The notes beneath the pieces were generated by a model. The model made no database searches. It was not told the DNA's origin and saw only the letters and a program-made list of their open reading frames with translations. Below, piece by piece: positions 1 to 8,494 of a DNA stretch of 64,000 nt (its first letter is position 1; each line of letters opens with the position of its first letter). Both the position numbers and the translations under genes were made by a program. The stretch comes from Hymenobacter jejuensis. GTDB lineage: Bacteria > Bacteroidota > Bacteroidia > Cytophagales > Hymenobacteraceae. Location of the stretch: the NCBI RefSeq assembly GCF_006337165.1, contig NZ_CP040896.1, positions 2,356,001 to 2,420,000 on the forward strand, read 5' to 3'.

Positions 1-1263
1 CGCGGCTACGGCCTCGAATTTATTAGCGGTGCCAACACCAGCAACACGGTGAGCGGCAACATTATCCGAAGCAACGGCGCGGGCATTGCCATCGCAGCAG
101 GCAACGGTAATACGTTCAGCACTAACACGATAGCCGGAAATGCCGGCGACGGCATCGTGGCCCTGAACGGAACTTCCAACAACGTTTTCTCGCAAAATGC
201 GATCAGCACCAACGGGGACTTGGGCATTGACTTATCCGCCACAACCACCGCAACCGGCGACGGCGTGAGCAAGAATGCCGACAGCAAAACGACGACCAGC
301 GGCGCCAACAGCCTGCTCAACTTCCCGATAGTTACGCAAGCCGTAACGAACGCTACCAATCTGGAAATCGCGGGGTATGCCCCGGCCGGCTCGACCATCG
401 AGCTTTTCGTTGCCTCTGCGGATGCTTCTAACTTTGGGGAAGGCTTCACATTTATTACGTCTCAAATCGAGGGCAGCACCAGCGACGGCGCTAAGAACGC
501 CCGCTCGTACAGCGGCCTGATCAACGGCATCGACCAAGGTTCGGAAACCAACGCCAGCGCGTTCTATTTCGTCATTCCCCTGAGCACTCTCTCGGCAGCC
601 CAGCGCGCCGCCCTAACCACAGGCAGCCCCAAAGTGACGGCCACGGCCACGAAATCCGGCACGGGTACTTCCGAATTCTCGGGGCTGACTACCGTCGGCG
701 TAAACAAGCCTCTGCCCGTGGAACTGGCTCTGTTTGAGGTGAAAGCCGCTCGTTTCGACGCCCAGCTAAAGTGGCAAACCGCCACCGAGAAGAACAACGA
801 CCACTTCGAGGTAGAGCGCTCTTTCGACGGCATTATGTTTGAAAAAGTAGCCAACGTACGCGGCAACGGTACCACTTCGGAGGTCAGCACCTACGCCTTC
901 ACCGATGCCAACGTGGCCCAGAAGCACTTGGGCACGGTGTACTACCGCCTCAAGCAGGTAGAGGCCAGCGGTAGCGCGCAATACAGCCTCGTGCGTACAA
1001 CCGCCTTCACGCAGCAGCCAGCAGCTTCGGCCGAATTATACCCTAACCCGGCTACTACCACCTCCACGCTTGACTTGGCCTTTTTGCCTGCCGGTACTTA
1101 CCAGGTAGTGCTCGTCGACATGACTGGCCGCACCGTTAGCAGCAACTCAACGACTGCGGGCCTGCCTTATATCCTCAACGTGCAAGCGTTGCCCAAAGGC
1201 ACGTACATGGTTATCATCCGCGGCGGGGCCATCAACCTCACCAAACGTCTGGTTAAAGAATAA
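1..1263 (+). CDS. Secreted parallel beta-helix protein with T9SS sorting domain (5' partial)
   Basis: The frame is already open at base 1, so the N-terminus lies outside the window; the in-frame GTG at 49 is not a credible start. The first ~130 visible residues are short Asn/Gly-rich repeats (NVFSQNAIS, NTFSTNTIAG) typical of a right-handed beta-helix (NosD/pectin-lyase fold). A ~100-residue fibronectin-like segment follows, with the PVELALFEV, WQTATEKNNDHF and YYRLKQVE motifs common before type IX signals. The end is a type A T9SS sorting domain (ELYPNPATT, GTYMVIIRGG, KRLVKE). Export across the outer membrane by the type IX system is inferred. The substrate is unknown. A strong terminator follows. 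Confidence 0.85.
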   Translation, partial: RGYGLEFISGANTSNTVSGNIIRSNGAGIAIAAGNGNTFSTNTIAGNAGDGIVALNGTSNNVFSQNAISTNGDLGIDLSATTTATGDGVSKNADSKTTTSGANSLLNFPIVTQAVTNATNLEIAGYAPAGSTIELFVASADASNFGEGFTFITSQIEGSTSDGAKNARSYSGLINGIDQGSETNASAFYFVIPLSTLSAAQRAALTTGSPKVTATATKSGTGTSEFSGLTTVGVNKPLPVELALFEVKAARFDAQLKWQTATEKNNDHFEVERSFDGIMFEKVANVRGNGTTSEVSTYAFTDANVAQKHLGTVYYRLKQVEASGSAQYSLVRTTAFTQQPAASAELYPNPATTTSTLDLAFLPAGTYQVVLVDMTGRTVSSNSTTAGLPYILNVQALPKGTYMVIIRGGAINLTKRLVKE

Positions 1264-1281
1264 TACCGGATGCGCTTGCTC

Positions 1282-1313
1282 AAAAAGCCTCTTTCTGACG
1301 AAAGAGGCTTTTT
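1282..1313 (+). terminator. Rho-independent terminator
   Basis: A perfect 14-bp stem (AAAAAGCCTCTTTC and its complement) with a TGAC loop ends in a T run, 20 bases after the stop of the beta-helix gene. Confidence 0.85.
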
Positions 1314-1336
1314 GCGTTTAGTAGCAAACTGCCTTT

Positions 1337-1367
1337 TTATAACACGTTTATAATCAAATGATTGTAA
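1337..1367. repeat. 31-bp dyad element, copy 1
   Basis: TTATAA-N4-TTTATAATCAA-N4-TTGTAA. The plus strand contains an exact IHF-type core (AATCAA-N4-TTG). It is intergenic, just after the terminator of the beta-helix gene. Confidence 0.6.
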
Positions 1368-1522
1368 AGTGATGGTCTTTTGATCTATTAAGAGCATGTG
1401 CTTGTAGTAAAGCTCACCAGTAACCCATCACGAGCCTAGTTGGGGGCGAGGCCTCCAGATTTAATTCAACCAGCTACGGCTTTTGGCGTTATAGAGAGGC
1501 TTACGCTGATTTACTTGCTTGC

Positions 1523-2485
1523 ATGGCTTCTTCTACTTCCCGCCACCGTCCTCAAGACCAACCACTTACCGATTACGATGTGCTGATTGTGGGCGCCGGC
1601 AGCGCCGGCCTGAGCGCCGCGCTTACGTTGGGCCGTTGCCTGCGCCGGGTGCTGGTCTGCGACGGCGGCGACCCGCGCAATGCTCCTTCGCCCGCCGTGC
1701 ACGGCTTCCTGAGCCGCGATGGCATCAAGCCGGCCGAACTGCTGCGCCTCGGCCGCGAGCAATTAGCGCCCTATCCTAGTGTGGAGCTGCGCACGGCGCG
1801 CGTGCTGGAAATCAAGCCGTTGGCTTACGGGTTTGAGATAACGGCCGAAACCGAAAACAGTCGCTCCTTTACCATTACTGCCCGTAAAGTGCTGCTGAGC
1901 ACGGGCGTAGAAGACGAGTTGCCGCCCCTCGATGGCATGCGCGAACTGTGGGGCGTAGGCGTGTTGCATTGCCCGTACTGCCACGGCTGGGAAGTGCGCG
2001 ACCAGCCGCTGGCCGTGTACGGTCGGGGCAAGGGCGTAACCGGACTGGCCTTGCTCGTCAGTCGGTGGTCGCCGGATGTGGTGGTGTGCACCGACGGCCC
2101 CGGTGGCCTCACCGACCACGCCCGGCAACGCTTGGCCCGGCAAAAAATCCAGGTGCGGGAAGAGGTGGTCAAGTGCTTGGAAGGCACCAAAAAGGGTGAG
2201 CTTCGGCACATTGTCTTTGAAACAGGCGAGCCGCTGGCCCGCCACGCCTTGTTTGTGCATCCGCACCAACACCAGCGCACGCAGTTTGCCGAGCATCTGG
2301 GCTGCCGCATCACGGGCAAGGGTGCCATCTGGATCGATAAGAAGCAGCAAACCAGCCTGCCCGGTCTGTATGCCGCCGGCGATAATACTTCGGGGCTGCA
2401 ACAAGCACTTTTGGCCGCCGCCGAAGGCTCCAAAGCCGCCATCAACATCAACGAAACCCTCACCCGCGAGGAGTGCCCTAAGTAG
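1523..2485 (+). CDS. NAD(P)/FAD-dependent oxidoreductase, thioredoxin-reductase-like
   Basis: This 320-residue protein has an N-terminal FAD-binding motif (VGAGSAGLSAALTLGR, about residues 23-38), a mid-protein CPYCHGWE motif at the place of the redox CxxC of thioredoxin reductases, and a C-terminal FAD motif (LYAAGDNTSGLQQALLAAAEG). Length and domain order match the TrxB-like family, but CxxCHGWE marks the subgroup usually annotated only as NAD(P)/FAD-dependent oxidoreductase; several members lack a known thioredoxin partner. No thioredoxin gene is adjacent. The ATG at 1523 places the Gly-rich loop at the usual distance from the N-terminus. The substrate is unknown. Confidence 0.88.
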   Translation: MASSTSRHRPQDQPLTDYDVLIVGAGSAGLSAALTLGRCLRRVLVCDGGDPRNAPSPAVHGFLSRDGIKPAELLRLGREQLAPYPSVELRTARVLEIKPLAYGFEITAETENSRSFTITARKVLLSTGVEDELPPLDGMRELWGVGVLHCPYCHGWEVRDQPLAVYGRGKGVTGLALLVSRWSPDVVVCTDGPGGLTDHARQRLARQKIQVREEVVKCLEGTKKGELRHIVFETGEPLARHALFVHPHQHQRTQFAEHLGCRITGKGAIWIDKKQQTSLPGLYAAGDNTSGLQQALLAAAEGSKAAININETLTREECPK

Positions 2486-2579
2486 TACCAAGAAGATAAA
2501 GGGCTACTGCTGGCGAAGTTGCGGGAAGTATTAATCTGGTTTGGATGGGAGTTCGTATTTTGCAGTAAAATTCAACCCC

Positions 2580-3104
2580 ATGAAAAAAATCCTGTTTTTA
2601 GCCTCGCTGCTGGCTCTGTTCTGCACCGTTGCGTGCGACAAAATCGACAAGCTGCTAACCTTTTACCTCGAAGACAGCCAAAGCATTAAAGTCGGGGCCA
2701 ACTTCCCGGTCGGGCAGATGCCGGCTTTCCTCATCGACGTGCCCACGCGCTCCGACGAAACCTTCAGCAACAACCACACCCGCGCCGACTTGGTGAAGAA
2801 CGTGACGCTGAATAAGTTAACGATCGACATCGCGGACCCGAAAGAAGAGAACTTCGATTTTCTCAAGTCCATTGAGATCTACATCAGCACCAACTCCAAT
2901 GATCAGGTACTGTTGGCGGCCCTCGACAACGTGCCAACCGGCGTCAGCAGCATCGAGCTGAAACCCAGTGGCCAACAGCTGGACAGCTATATCAAAGCGG
3001 AAAAATACACGCTCACCACGAAAGCCGTCATCCGCAAAGTCATCTCCCGCGACATCACCATGACGGCCAAGTCCCGTTTCAAAGTAACCGCCGACCCTTT
3101 GTAG
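2580..3104 (+). CDS. Putative lipoprotein of unknown function
   Basis: The 174-residue protein begins MKKILFLASLLALFCTVAC, a short basic n-region and hydrophobic core ending in a Cys that fits a loose lipobox (TVAC). ATG 2580 is chosen over an upstream TTG because it places the signal peptide at the N-terminus. The mature part is hydrophilic and beta-strand-like (KLTIDIADPKEENFDFLKSI) with no motif I recognise. It probably sits at the cell surface or in the periplasm. A single-gene unit is likely, because a strong terminator follows immediately. Confidence 0.7.
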   Translation: MKKILFLASLLALFCTVACDKIDKLLTFYLEDSQSIKVGANFPVGQMPAFLIDVPTRSDETFSNNHTRADLVKNVTLNKLTIDIADPKEENFDFLKSIEIYISTNSNDQVLLAALDNVPTGVSSIELKPSGQQLDSYIKAEKYTLTTKAVIRKVISRDITMTAKSRFKVTADPL

Positions 3105-3130
3105 TAACTAATTGGCTGTTAAAGAATTAC

Positions 3131-3166
3131 AAAAAGCCCGCGTTCGAGATCGAACGCGGGCTTTTT
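3131..3166 (+). terminator. Rho-independent terminator
   Basis: A perfect 16-bp stem with an AGAT loop (arm AAAAAGCCCGCGTTCG) and flanking T/A runs. It can act on both strands, serving the lipoprotein gene. Confidence 0.85.
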
Positions 3167-3202
3167 TGTTTGTTGCTAATCTACAAATGATGAAAAAAGG
3201 CG

Positions 3203-3286
3203 GTCATGCAGAGCGGAAGCGAAGCATCTCTCCCGCTTCAATGAATTACTAACCAGTAGAGATGCTTCGCTTCCGCTCTGCATGAC
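3203..3286. repeat. Long intergenic palindrome (29-bp arms)
   Basis: Two perfect 29-base inverted arms (3203-3231 and 3258-3286) surround a 26-base loop. The arm runs GTCATGCAGAGCGG then AAGCGAAGCATCTCT. Related half-arms lie at 4294-4323 and 8081-8108, so this is a dispersed family. It sits downstream of both converging units, between the lipoprotein gene and argF'. Confidence 0.8.
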
Positions 3287-3303
3287 GGGAGGACACATTT
3301 CAG

Positions 3304-4248
3304 CTATTGCAACATCTCGTGCAGCACTGTTTGCATCGAAAACACACGGTTGCCGGCTTCCTGCACCACCAGCGAGTTAGGCGAATCGAGCACGGCATCT
3401 GCTACTTCCACGTTGCGACGCACCGGCAGGCAATGGATGAATTTGCCGTTGTTGGTCAGGGCCATGTGCTGCGTATCCACCATCCAGCTAGGGTCTTGCG
3501 TGATTACCTGGCCGTAGTCGCGGTAGCTGCTCCAGTTTTTGGCGTACACAAAGTCAGCCCCTTCTAGGGCTTTCTTCTGTTCGTACTCGATGCGGGCGCC
3601 TTTGGTAAACCGCTCGGCCAGTTCGTAGCCCTCGGGGTGCGTAATGACAAAATCCACCCAATCGATTTCCGAGAACCAGTCGGCAAAGGAGTTGGGCACG
3701 CACTGCGGCAAGGCGCGTACGTGTGGTGCCCACGTCAGCACCACTTTTACGCGCTCGGTTTGCTTGGTCTCGGCCACCGTAATCAGGTCGGCGAAGGACT
3801 GCAACGGGTGCAGCGTCGCACTTTCCAGGCTAATAACCGGCACGGTAGCGTACTTCAAGATCTTATTGAATACCACCTCGTTGTAATCCTCATCGCGGTC
3901 TTTCAGGCCGGGAAAGGTACGTACGCCCAGCACATCGCAGTACTGGCTCATCACGGCAATGGCCTCCTTGATGTGCTCCTGCGTCGAGCCGTTCATCACG
4001 GCGCCGTCGTTCATTTCCAGCGTCCACGAGTCAGCACCGGCATTCAGCACCCAGGCCTGTGCGCCGAGGTTGTAGGCCGCCTTAATGGAACTCAGGCGGG
4101 TACGTAGGCTAGGGTTGAAGAAAATCAGCCCGACGGTCTTGTTCTTGCCTAGGTGCTGGTAGCCAAACGGATTGGCTTTGATCTCTAAAGCCTTGTTAAG
4201 CAGTACTTTGTAATCAGGTACGTCGGCGAAAGAGGTGAATTTGTTCAT
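3304..4248 (-). CDS. argF': N-acyl-L-ornithine carbamoyltransferase (ArgF')
   Basis: This 314-residue enzyme transfers the carbamoyl group to an N-acylated ornithine, giving N-acyl-citrulline. The carbamoyl-phosphate loop is FFNPSLRTRLSS (residues 43-54). The C-terminal HCLPVRRNVEVAD and the 80s loop are those of the Bacteroidota/Xanthomonas acyl-ornithine branch, not of classical ArgF. From memory, the position choosing substrate is Glu92 in Xanthomonas (acetyl) and Pro90 in Bacteroides fragilis (succinyl). Here the aligned residue 90 is Gln (GSTQEH), so the acyl group cannot be read off. It is the last gene of the minus-strand arg unit, downstream of carB with a 93-base gap holding a palindrome half-arm. 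Confidence 0.93.
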   Translation of the reverse strand: MNKFTSFADVPDYKVLLNKALEIKANPFGYQHLGKNKTVGLIFFNPSLRTRLSSIKAAYNLGAQAWVLNAGADSWTLEMNDGAVMNGSTQEHIKEAIAVMSQYCDVLGVRTFPGLKDRDEDYNEVVFNKILKYATVPVISLESATLHPLQSFADLITVAETKQTERVKVVLTWAPHVRALPQCVPNSFADWFSEIDWVDFVITHPEGYELAERFTKGARIEYEQKKALEGADFVYAKNWSSYRDYGQVITQDPSWMVDTQHMALTNNGKFIHCLPVRRNVEVADAVLDSPNSLVVQEAGNRVFSMQTVLHEMLQ

Positions 4249-4293
4249 GTTTGGATTCTTCTGAGTTTCAGAACGTCATACCTAGTGAAGCGG

Positions 4294-4323
4294 GAGAGAG
4301 GCTTCGACTTCGCTCAGCATGAT
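4294..4323. repeat. Half-arm of the dispersed palindrome family
   Basis: The stretch GAGAGAGGCTTCG then ACTTCGCTCAGCATGAT resembles one arm of the palindrome at 3203-3286 (AGAGATGCTTCG, GCTCTGCATGAC). It lies between argF' and carB. Confidence 0.5.
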
Positions 4324-4341
4324 GTTCTTTCGACCACCAGT

Positions 4342-7300
4342 TTATTGCGCCTTGTACTCGTTCCAGCTTTTAATCTTCAAGTCCTTCATTTCCAGCGTGC
4401 AGAACGCATGAATGAATGCCTTGGCCAGACGCGCGTTCGTGATCAGCGGAATGTTGAAATCGACGGCAGTGCGGCGGATCTTGTAGTCGTTGTCCAGCTC
4501 GCCTTTGGTCAGGTTTTTCGGGATGTTGATGACCAAATCGATTTTTTTCTCGCGTAAGTAAGTCAGGGCGTTAGGCTCTTGGTGGTCGTCGGGCCAGAAG
4601 AGCAGGGAGCTGGGCACGTTGTTTTCGGCGAAGAAACGGTGCGTGCCCTGCGTAGCGTAGATGGTGTAGCCCTTCAGTACCAGCTGGCGCGCTGCGTCCA
4701 GCAACGTCACTTTGGACGTAATCGGCCCACCCGAAATCAATATCGTTTTTTGTGGTATTCTATAACCAACTGATAATAAAGACTTTAGTAAGGCCTCTTC
4801 GGACGTGTCACCCAGACAGCCTACTTCGCCGGTCGAGGTCATATCGACGCGCAGCACGGGGTCGGCCCCTTGTAGGCGGGTGAAGGAAAACTGCGAAGCC
4901 TTCACGCCCACGAAGGTTGAGTCGTACACCAGTTCGCTTGCATCACGCTCTACGTGCAGGCCAAGCAGCACTTTCGTGGCCTTCTTGATCAGATTATGGC
5001 CCGATACTTTCGACACAAACGGGAAGCTACGCGAAGCCCGCAGGTTGCACTCGATCACGCGGATTTCGCGGTTCTTTTCCAGAAACTGAATGTTGAACGG
5101 CCCGCTGATCTCGAAGCGTTTGGCAATCTTCTCGGCAATCACTTTAAGCTTGCGCACGGTGCCCACGTACACCCGCTGGGGCGGATAGTACATGGTAGCG
5201 TCGCCGGAGTGCACGCCAGCAAATTCTACGTGCTCCGAAATGGCGTACGACACGATTTCGCCCTTGTCGGCTACCGCATCCAGCTCAATTTCCTTGGCTT
5301 CCTGAATAAACTCCGACACTACCACTGGGTATTCGGCGCTCACTTCCGAAGCCAGTTTCAGGTACTCCTCCAGTTCCTCGTGGTTGGAGACCACATTCAT
5401 TGCGGCGCCGGAGAGTACATAAGAAGGCCGAATCAAGACCGGGAACCCAACTTCCTGCACAAATTCCAGGATGGCATTCATGGTCGTGAGCTCGTTCCAG
5501 CGCGGTTGCGCAATGCCCAGCTCGTCCATGATGCTGGAGAACTTGTGGCGGTTTTCGGCCTCGTCGATGCGGGCCGCGGCAGTACCCAAAATGGGCGCCT
5601 GGGCCTCGGCCAAACGGGTAGCAAGGTTGTTCGGAATCTGGCCGCCAGTGGACAAGATCACACCATCGGGCTGCTCAAAATCCAGAATGTCCATCACCCG
5701 CTCGTACGACAGCTCCTCGAAATACAGCCGGTCGCTGACGTCGTAGTCGGTCGAGACGGTTTCGGGGTTGTAGTTGATAATGATGGACTTATAACCTTCT
5801 TCGGCCACGGTTTGCACCGCGTTCACGCCGCACCAGTCAAACTCAACGGAGCTACCGATGCGATACACACCCGAGCCCAGCACCACAATGGATTTGTCGG
5901 TTTCGGGGGCTAGGTCGTTTTCGGTGCCGTGGTAAGTGGTGTAGAGGTAGTTGGTTTTGGCCGGAAATTCGGCGGCCAACGTGTCGATCTGCTTCACTAC
6001 GGGCAGCACACCCAAGGCCTTGCGGCGGGCACGGATGAGTAGCTCATCGGCTTTCACATCGCCTTCGCCCAGCAGCTTTACGGCCAGTTGTTGGTCGGAA
6101 AAGCCGGCTTTTTTGGCGTCGCGCAGCAGCTCGGTTTCCAGGGCATCGACGCCGGCACCGCGACGCTCGGCGATCTTGTTGCTCAGCTCATAAATGCTGT
6201 AGAGGCGCTGCAAAAACCACCGGTCGATCTTGGTTAGGTCGTGCACCCGCTCGATGTCGTAGCCAGACTCGAAGGCTAGGTTGATGGCGAAGATGCGCTC
6301 CTCGTTGGGTTCGCTCAGAAGTTTGTCAAGTGTTTGATTGTCAAAATGTTCTGGGGTGTTGGCCACGAAGCCGCGCTTGCCGGTATCCAGCATGCGCAGA
6401 CCTTTCTGAATGGCTTCCTCGAATGATTTGCCAATGCTCATCACCTCGCCTACGCTCTTCATGGCGCTGCCAATCTGCCGCTGTACGCCCGAAAATTTGC
6501 CCAAGTCCCAGCGCGGAAGCTTGCACACCACGTAATCCAGGGCCGGCTCAAAGAAGGCCGAAGTCGTCTGCGTTACGCTGTTTTTCAGCTCCGACAGCGA
6601 ATAGCCCAAGCTCAGCTTGGCCGCCACAAACGCCAGCGGGTAGCCCGTAGCCTTAGAAGCCAGCGCCGAGGAACGTGACAAACGCGCATTCACCTCAATG
6701 ACGCGGTAGTCCTCCGAAACGGGATCGAGGGCATACTGAATGTTGCACTCGCCCACGATGCCCAAGTGGCGAATGGTTTTGATGCCAATGCTGCGCAGCT
6801 TGTGGTACTCGCGGTTGCTCAAGGTCTGCGAAGGCGCCACCACGATGCTCTCCCCGGTGTGGATGCCGATGGGGTCGAAGTTCTCCATGTTGCAGACTGT
6901 GATGCAGTTATCGTACTGGTCGCGCACCACTTCGTACTCCACTTCCTTCCAGCCCTTCAGCGACTCCTCCACCAAGATTTGGTCGGAAGTTGTAAAGGCT
7001 TTCTGGGCCAAGGCTCGCAGCTCGTCCATGTTGTTGGCGAAACCGCTGCCCAAACCACCCAGCGCAAACGCTGCCCGCACGATAATCGGGAACCCAATTC
7101 TCTCCGCGGCTTTCAGGGCCTCCTCGATGCTGGTCACGGCCTCGCTGCGGGCCGAGAGCACGCCAATCTGGTCGAGCTTCTCCTTGAAAATATCGCGGTC
7201 CTCGGTGTCGATAATGGATTGCACCGGCGTTCCCAGCACCTTAACGTTGTACTTCTCGAACACGCCGCCGCGGAACAAAGCCACGGCGCAGTTCAAAGCC

Positions 7301-7572
7301 GTTTGGCCGCCAAACGCCACCAGAATGCCATCGGGCTGCTCTTTCTTAATGACTTCCTCCACGAAAAAGGGCGTCACGGGCAGGAAATACACATCGTCGG
7401 CAATGTTGTCCGACGTCTGCACGGTGGCAATGTTGGGGTTGATGAGGATGGTGCGGATGCCTTCCTCTTTCAGCGCCTTAAGGGCCTGCGAGCCGGAGTA
7501 ATCGAACTCACCGGCCTCCCCAATTTTGAGCGCGCCGGAACCAAGGATGAGAACTTTGTTGGGTTTTTCCAT
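4342..7572 (-). CDS. carB: Carbamoyl-phosphate synthase large subunit
   Basis: At 1076 residues this is full-length CarB. It uses ammonia from CarA, bicarbonate and 2 ATP to make carbamoyl phosphate for arginine and pyrimidines. Two homologous ATP-grasp halves are visible: the first opens LILGSGALKIGEAGEFDYSG and the second, from about residue 565, has VVLGSGVYRIGSSVEFDWCG. The last ~130 residues form the MGS-like regulatory domain (ILISGGPITSK onward). Two small envelope genes separate it from carA, which is uncommon. Near 4760-4790 the codons turn AT-rich (TTA, AGA, ATA) where a dyad element lies inside the gene. Confidence 0.97.
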   Translation of the reverse strand: MEKPNKVLILGSGALKIGEAGEFDYSGSQALKALKEEGIRTILINPNIATVQTSDNIADDVYFLPVTPFFVEEVIKKEQPDGILVAFGGQTALNCAVALFRGGVFEKYNVKVLGTPVQSIIDTEDRDIFKEKLDQIGVLSARSEAVTSIEEALKAAERIGFPIIVRAAFALGGLGSGFANNMDELRALAQKAFTTSDQILVEESLKGWKEVEYEVVRDQYDNCITVCNMENFDPIGIHTGESIVVAPSQTLSNREYHKLRSIGIKTIRHLGIVGECNIQYALDPVSEDYRVIEVNARLSRSSALASKATGYPLAFVAAKLSLGYSLSELKNSVTQTTSAFFEPALDYVVCKLPRWDLGKFSGVQRQIGSAMKSVGEVMSIGKSFEEAIQKGLRMLDTGKRGFVANTPEHFDNQTLDKLLSEPNEERIFAINLAFESGYDIERVHDLTKIDRWFLQRLYSIYELSNKIAERRGAGVDALETELLRDAKKAGFSDQQLAVKLLGEGDVKADELLIRARRKALGVLPVVKQIDTLAAEFPAKTNYLYTTYHGTENDLAPETDKSIVVLGSGVYRIGSSVEFDWCGVNAVQTVAEEGYKSIIINYNPETVSTDYDVSDRLYFEELSYERVMDILDFEQPDGVILSTGGQIPNNLATRLAEAQAPILGTAAARIDEAENRHKFSSIMDELGIAQPRWNELTTMNAILEFVQEVGFPVLIRPSYVLSGAAMNVVSNHEELEEYLKLASEVSAEYPVVVSEFIQEAKEIELDAVADKGEIVSYAISEHVEFAGVHSGDATMYYPPQRVYVGTVRKLKVIAEKIAKRFEISGPFNIQFLEKNREIRVIECNLRASRSFPFVSKVSGHNLIKKATKVLLGLHVERDASELVYDSTFVGVKASQFSFTRLQGADPVLRVDMTSTGEVGCLGDTSEEALLKSLLSVGYRIPQKTILISGGPITSKVTLLDAARQLVLKGYTIYATQGTHRFFAENNVPSSLLFWPDDHQEPNALTYLREKKIDLVINIPKNLTKGELDNDYKIRRTAVDFNIPLITNARLAKAFIHAFCTLEMKDLKIKSWNEYKAQ
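4760..4790. repeat. 31-bp dyad element, copy inside carB
   Basis: CTATAA-N4-CTGATAATAAA-N4-TTAGTA. On the minus strand the half-site reads TATCAG-N4-TTA, one mismatch from the IHF consensus. It lies in coding sequence with AT-rich codons. Confidence 0.5.
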
Positions 7573-7670
7573 TCTAAGGGTTGAGGTAACAGGCCGCTAG
7601 TGCGGTCATGTTAAAAGGCAGTCGTACAAAGCTGGCCACAGCCGATTGCTTACGTGGGCAGGGTAGTTTT

Positions 7671-8039
7671 TTACTTGGAGTAGAGGGTGTCGCTTTTCAC
7701 TATCTGCCATTCGCCCGACGGCCGCCGGGCCATTCGGAGGTGGATAGTTGCGTCAGCACGTTCGCCATCCAAGAAGAATCGAAAAGTGAGAGAATCTTTC
7801 TTCGCGTTAAGTCTCTCTACCTTAAAGTTTTTGGCGGATATCCTTCCCGTTCTACGGGTTATTCTGGGAGACACTCTGGCCGAACCCATGGCTTTCGCAA
7901 TCAGATCGGCCGGTGCACCTAGCACTGCTTTCATGATCGTTCGTTGGCCCATGTTCTTGATGAAATAGAACCCGGCGAAAGCTAGAGCGCCCAATAACAC
8001 ATATCCCCAATTCGGAAAACCTCTACTTTTTTCTTGCAT
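7671..8039 (-). CDS. Small membrane-anchored protein of unknown function
   Basis: The 122-residue product has one hydrophobic segment near the N-terminus (WGYVLLGALAFAGFYFI, about residues 11-27) and a basic C-terminal domain ending GEWQIVKSDTLYSK. The layout (N-terminal anchor, small alpha/beta domain) is reminiscent of Coa1-like assembly-factor proteins, but I cannot support that assignment. It lies between carA and carB on the same strand, 98 bases upstream of carB, and is probably cotranscribed. It has no obvious role in carbamoyl phosphate synthesis. Confidence 0.65.
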   Translation of the reverse strand: MQEKSRGFPNWGYVLLGALAFAGFYFIKNMGQRTIMKAVLGAPADLIAKAMGSARVSPRITRRTGRISAKNFKVERLNAKKDSLTFRFFLDGERADATIHLRMARRPSGEWQIVKSDTLYSK

Positions 8040-8080
8040 GAGAGTAGTGCGTGACAGGAGGTGATGGATGTCTTAGCGGT

Positions 8081-8108
8081 AGAGATGCTTCGGCAAGCTC
8101 AGCATGAC
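8081..8108. repeat. Half-arm of the dispersed palindrome family
   Basis: AGAGATGCTTCG, GCAAGCTC and AGCATGAC match one arm of the 3203-3286 palindrome with a changed centre. No opposite arm is visible here. It lies between the two small genes of the carA-carB interval. Confidence 0.55.
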
Positions 8109-8120
8109 GGGCGAGGGCAT

Positions 8121-8492
8121 TTACCATTCAGTGACTTTATAGGAGGTAACGACAGAATCTGTCCCTAATGTCAGGTCGAGCGTTTTGCCATGTTCCGGGT
8201 CAATATCTGATCCAAAGCCCTCAAAGATTAGGTACCGAATTGTGCCGTCGGGCTCACCGTAGTTTGATGGCTCACCAAGCGAATCAAGAAGTTGCGTGTA
8301 AGTAAGCCCCTTTAGTTGATGATGCTTGGCCAAGTCACCAAGCATTTGCTCACGATATGGGAAACTTCCTAAGTCACCTACAACAGCCCATTGATGCCTG
8401 TCAAATTTCGTTTCCTGCTTACTACAACCATTGACTACGCTCCAAAGAAAAAGGAGCAACATGAATGATAGTAAGCGAAACTTCCGACTCAT
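8121..8492 (-). CDS. Small lipoprotein of unknown function
   Basis: The 123-residue protein has a clear lipoprotein signal (basic MSRKFR, hydrophobic core, VNGC lipobox, Cys at residue 23) and a short mature domain rich in charged residues. No family is recognised. Its start is two bases from the carA stop codon at 8495, so cotranscription with carA is likely. Base composition is lower in GC than that of its neighbours, a possible sign that it was inserted into an older carA-carB pair. Confidence 0.7.
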   Translation of the reverse strand: MSRKFRLLSFMLLLFLWSVVNGCSKQETKFDRHQWAVVGDLGSFPYREQMLGDLAKHHQLKGLTYTQLLDSLGEPSNYGEPDGTIRYLIFEGFGSDIDPEHGKTLDLTLGTDSVVTSYKVTEW

Positions 8493-8494
8493 AG

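Noticed and set aside
8282..8294. An exact IHF-type core (AATCAA-N4-TTG) in the small lipoprotein gene.
   Set aside because: It lacks the TTGAT half and both outer arms, so it is not counted as a copy of the dyad element.
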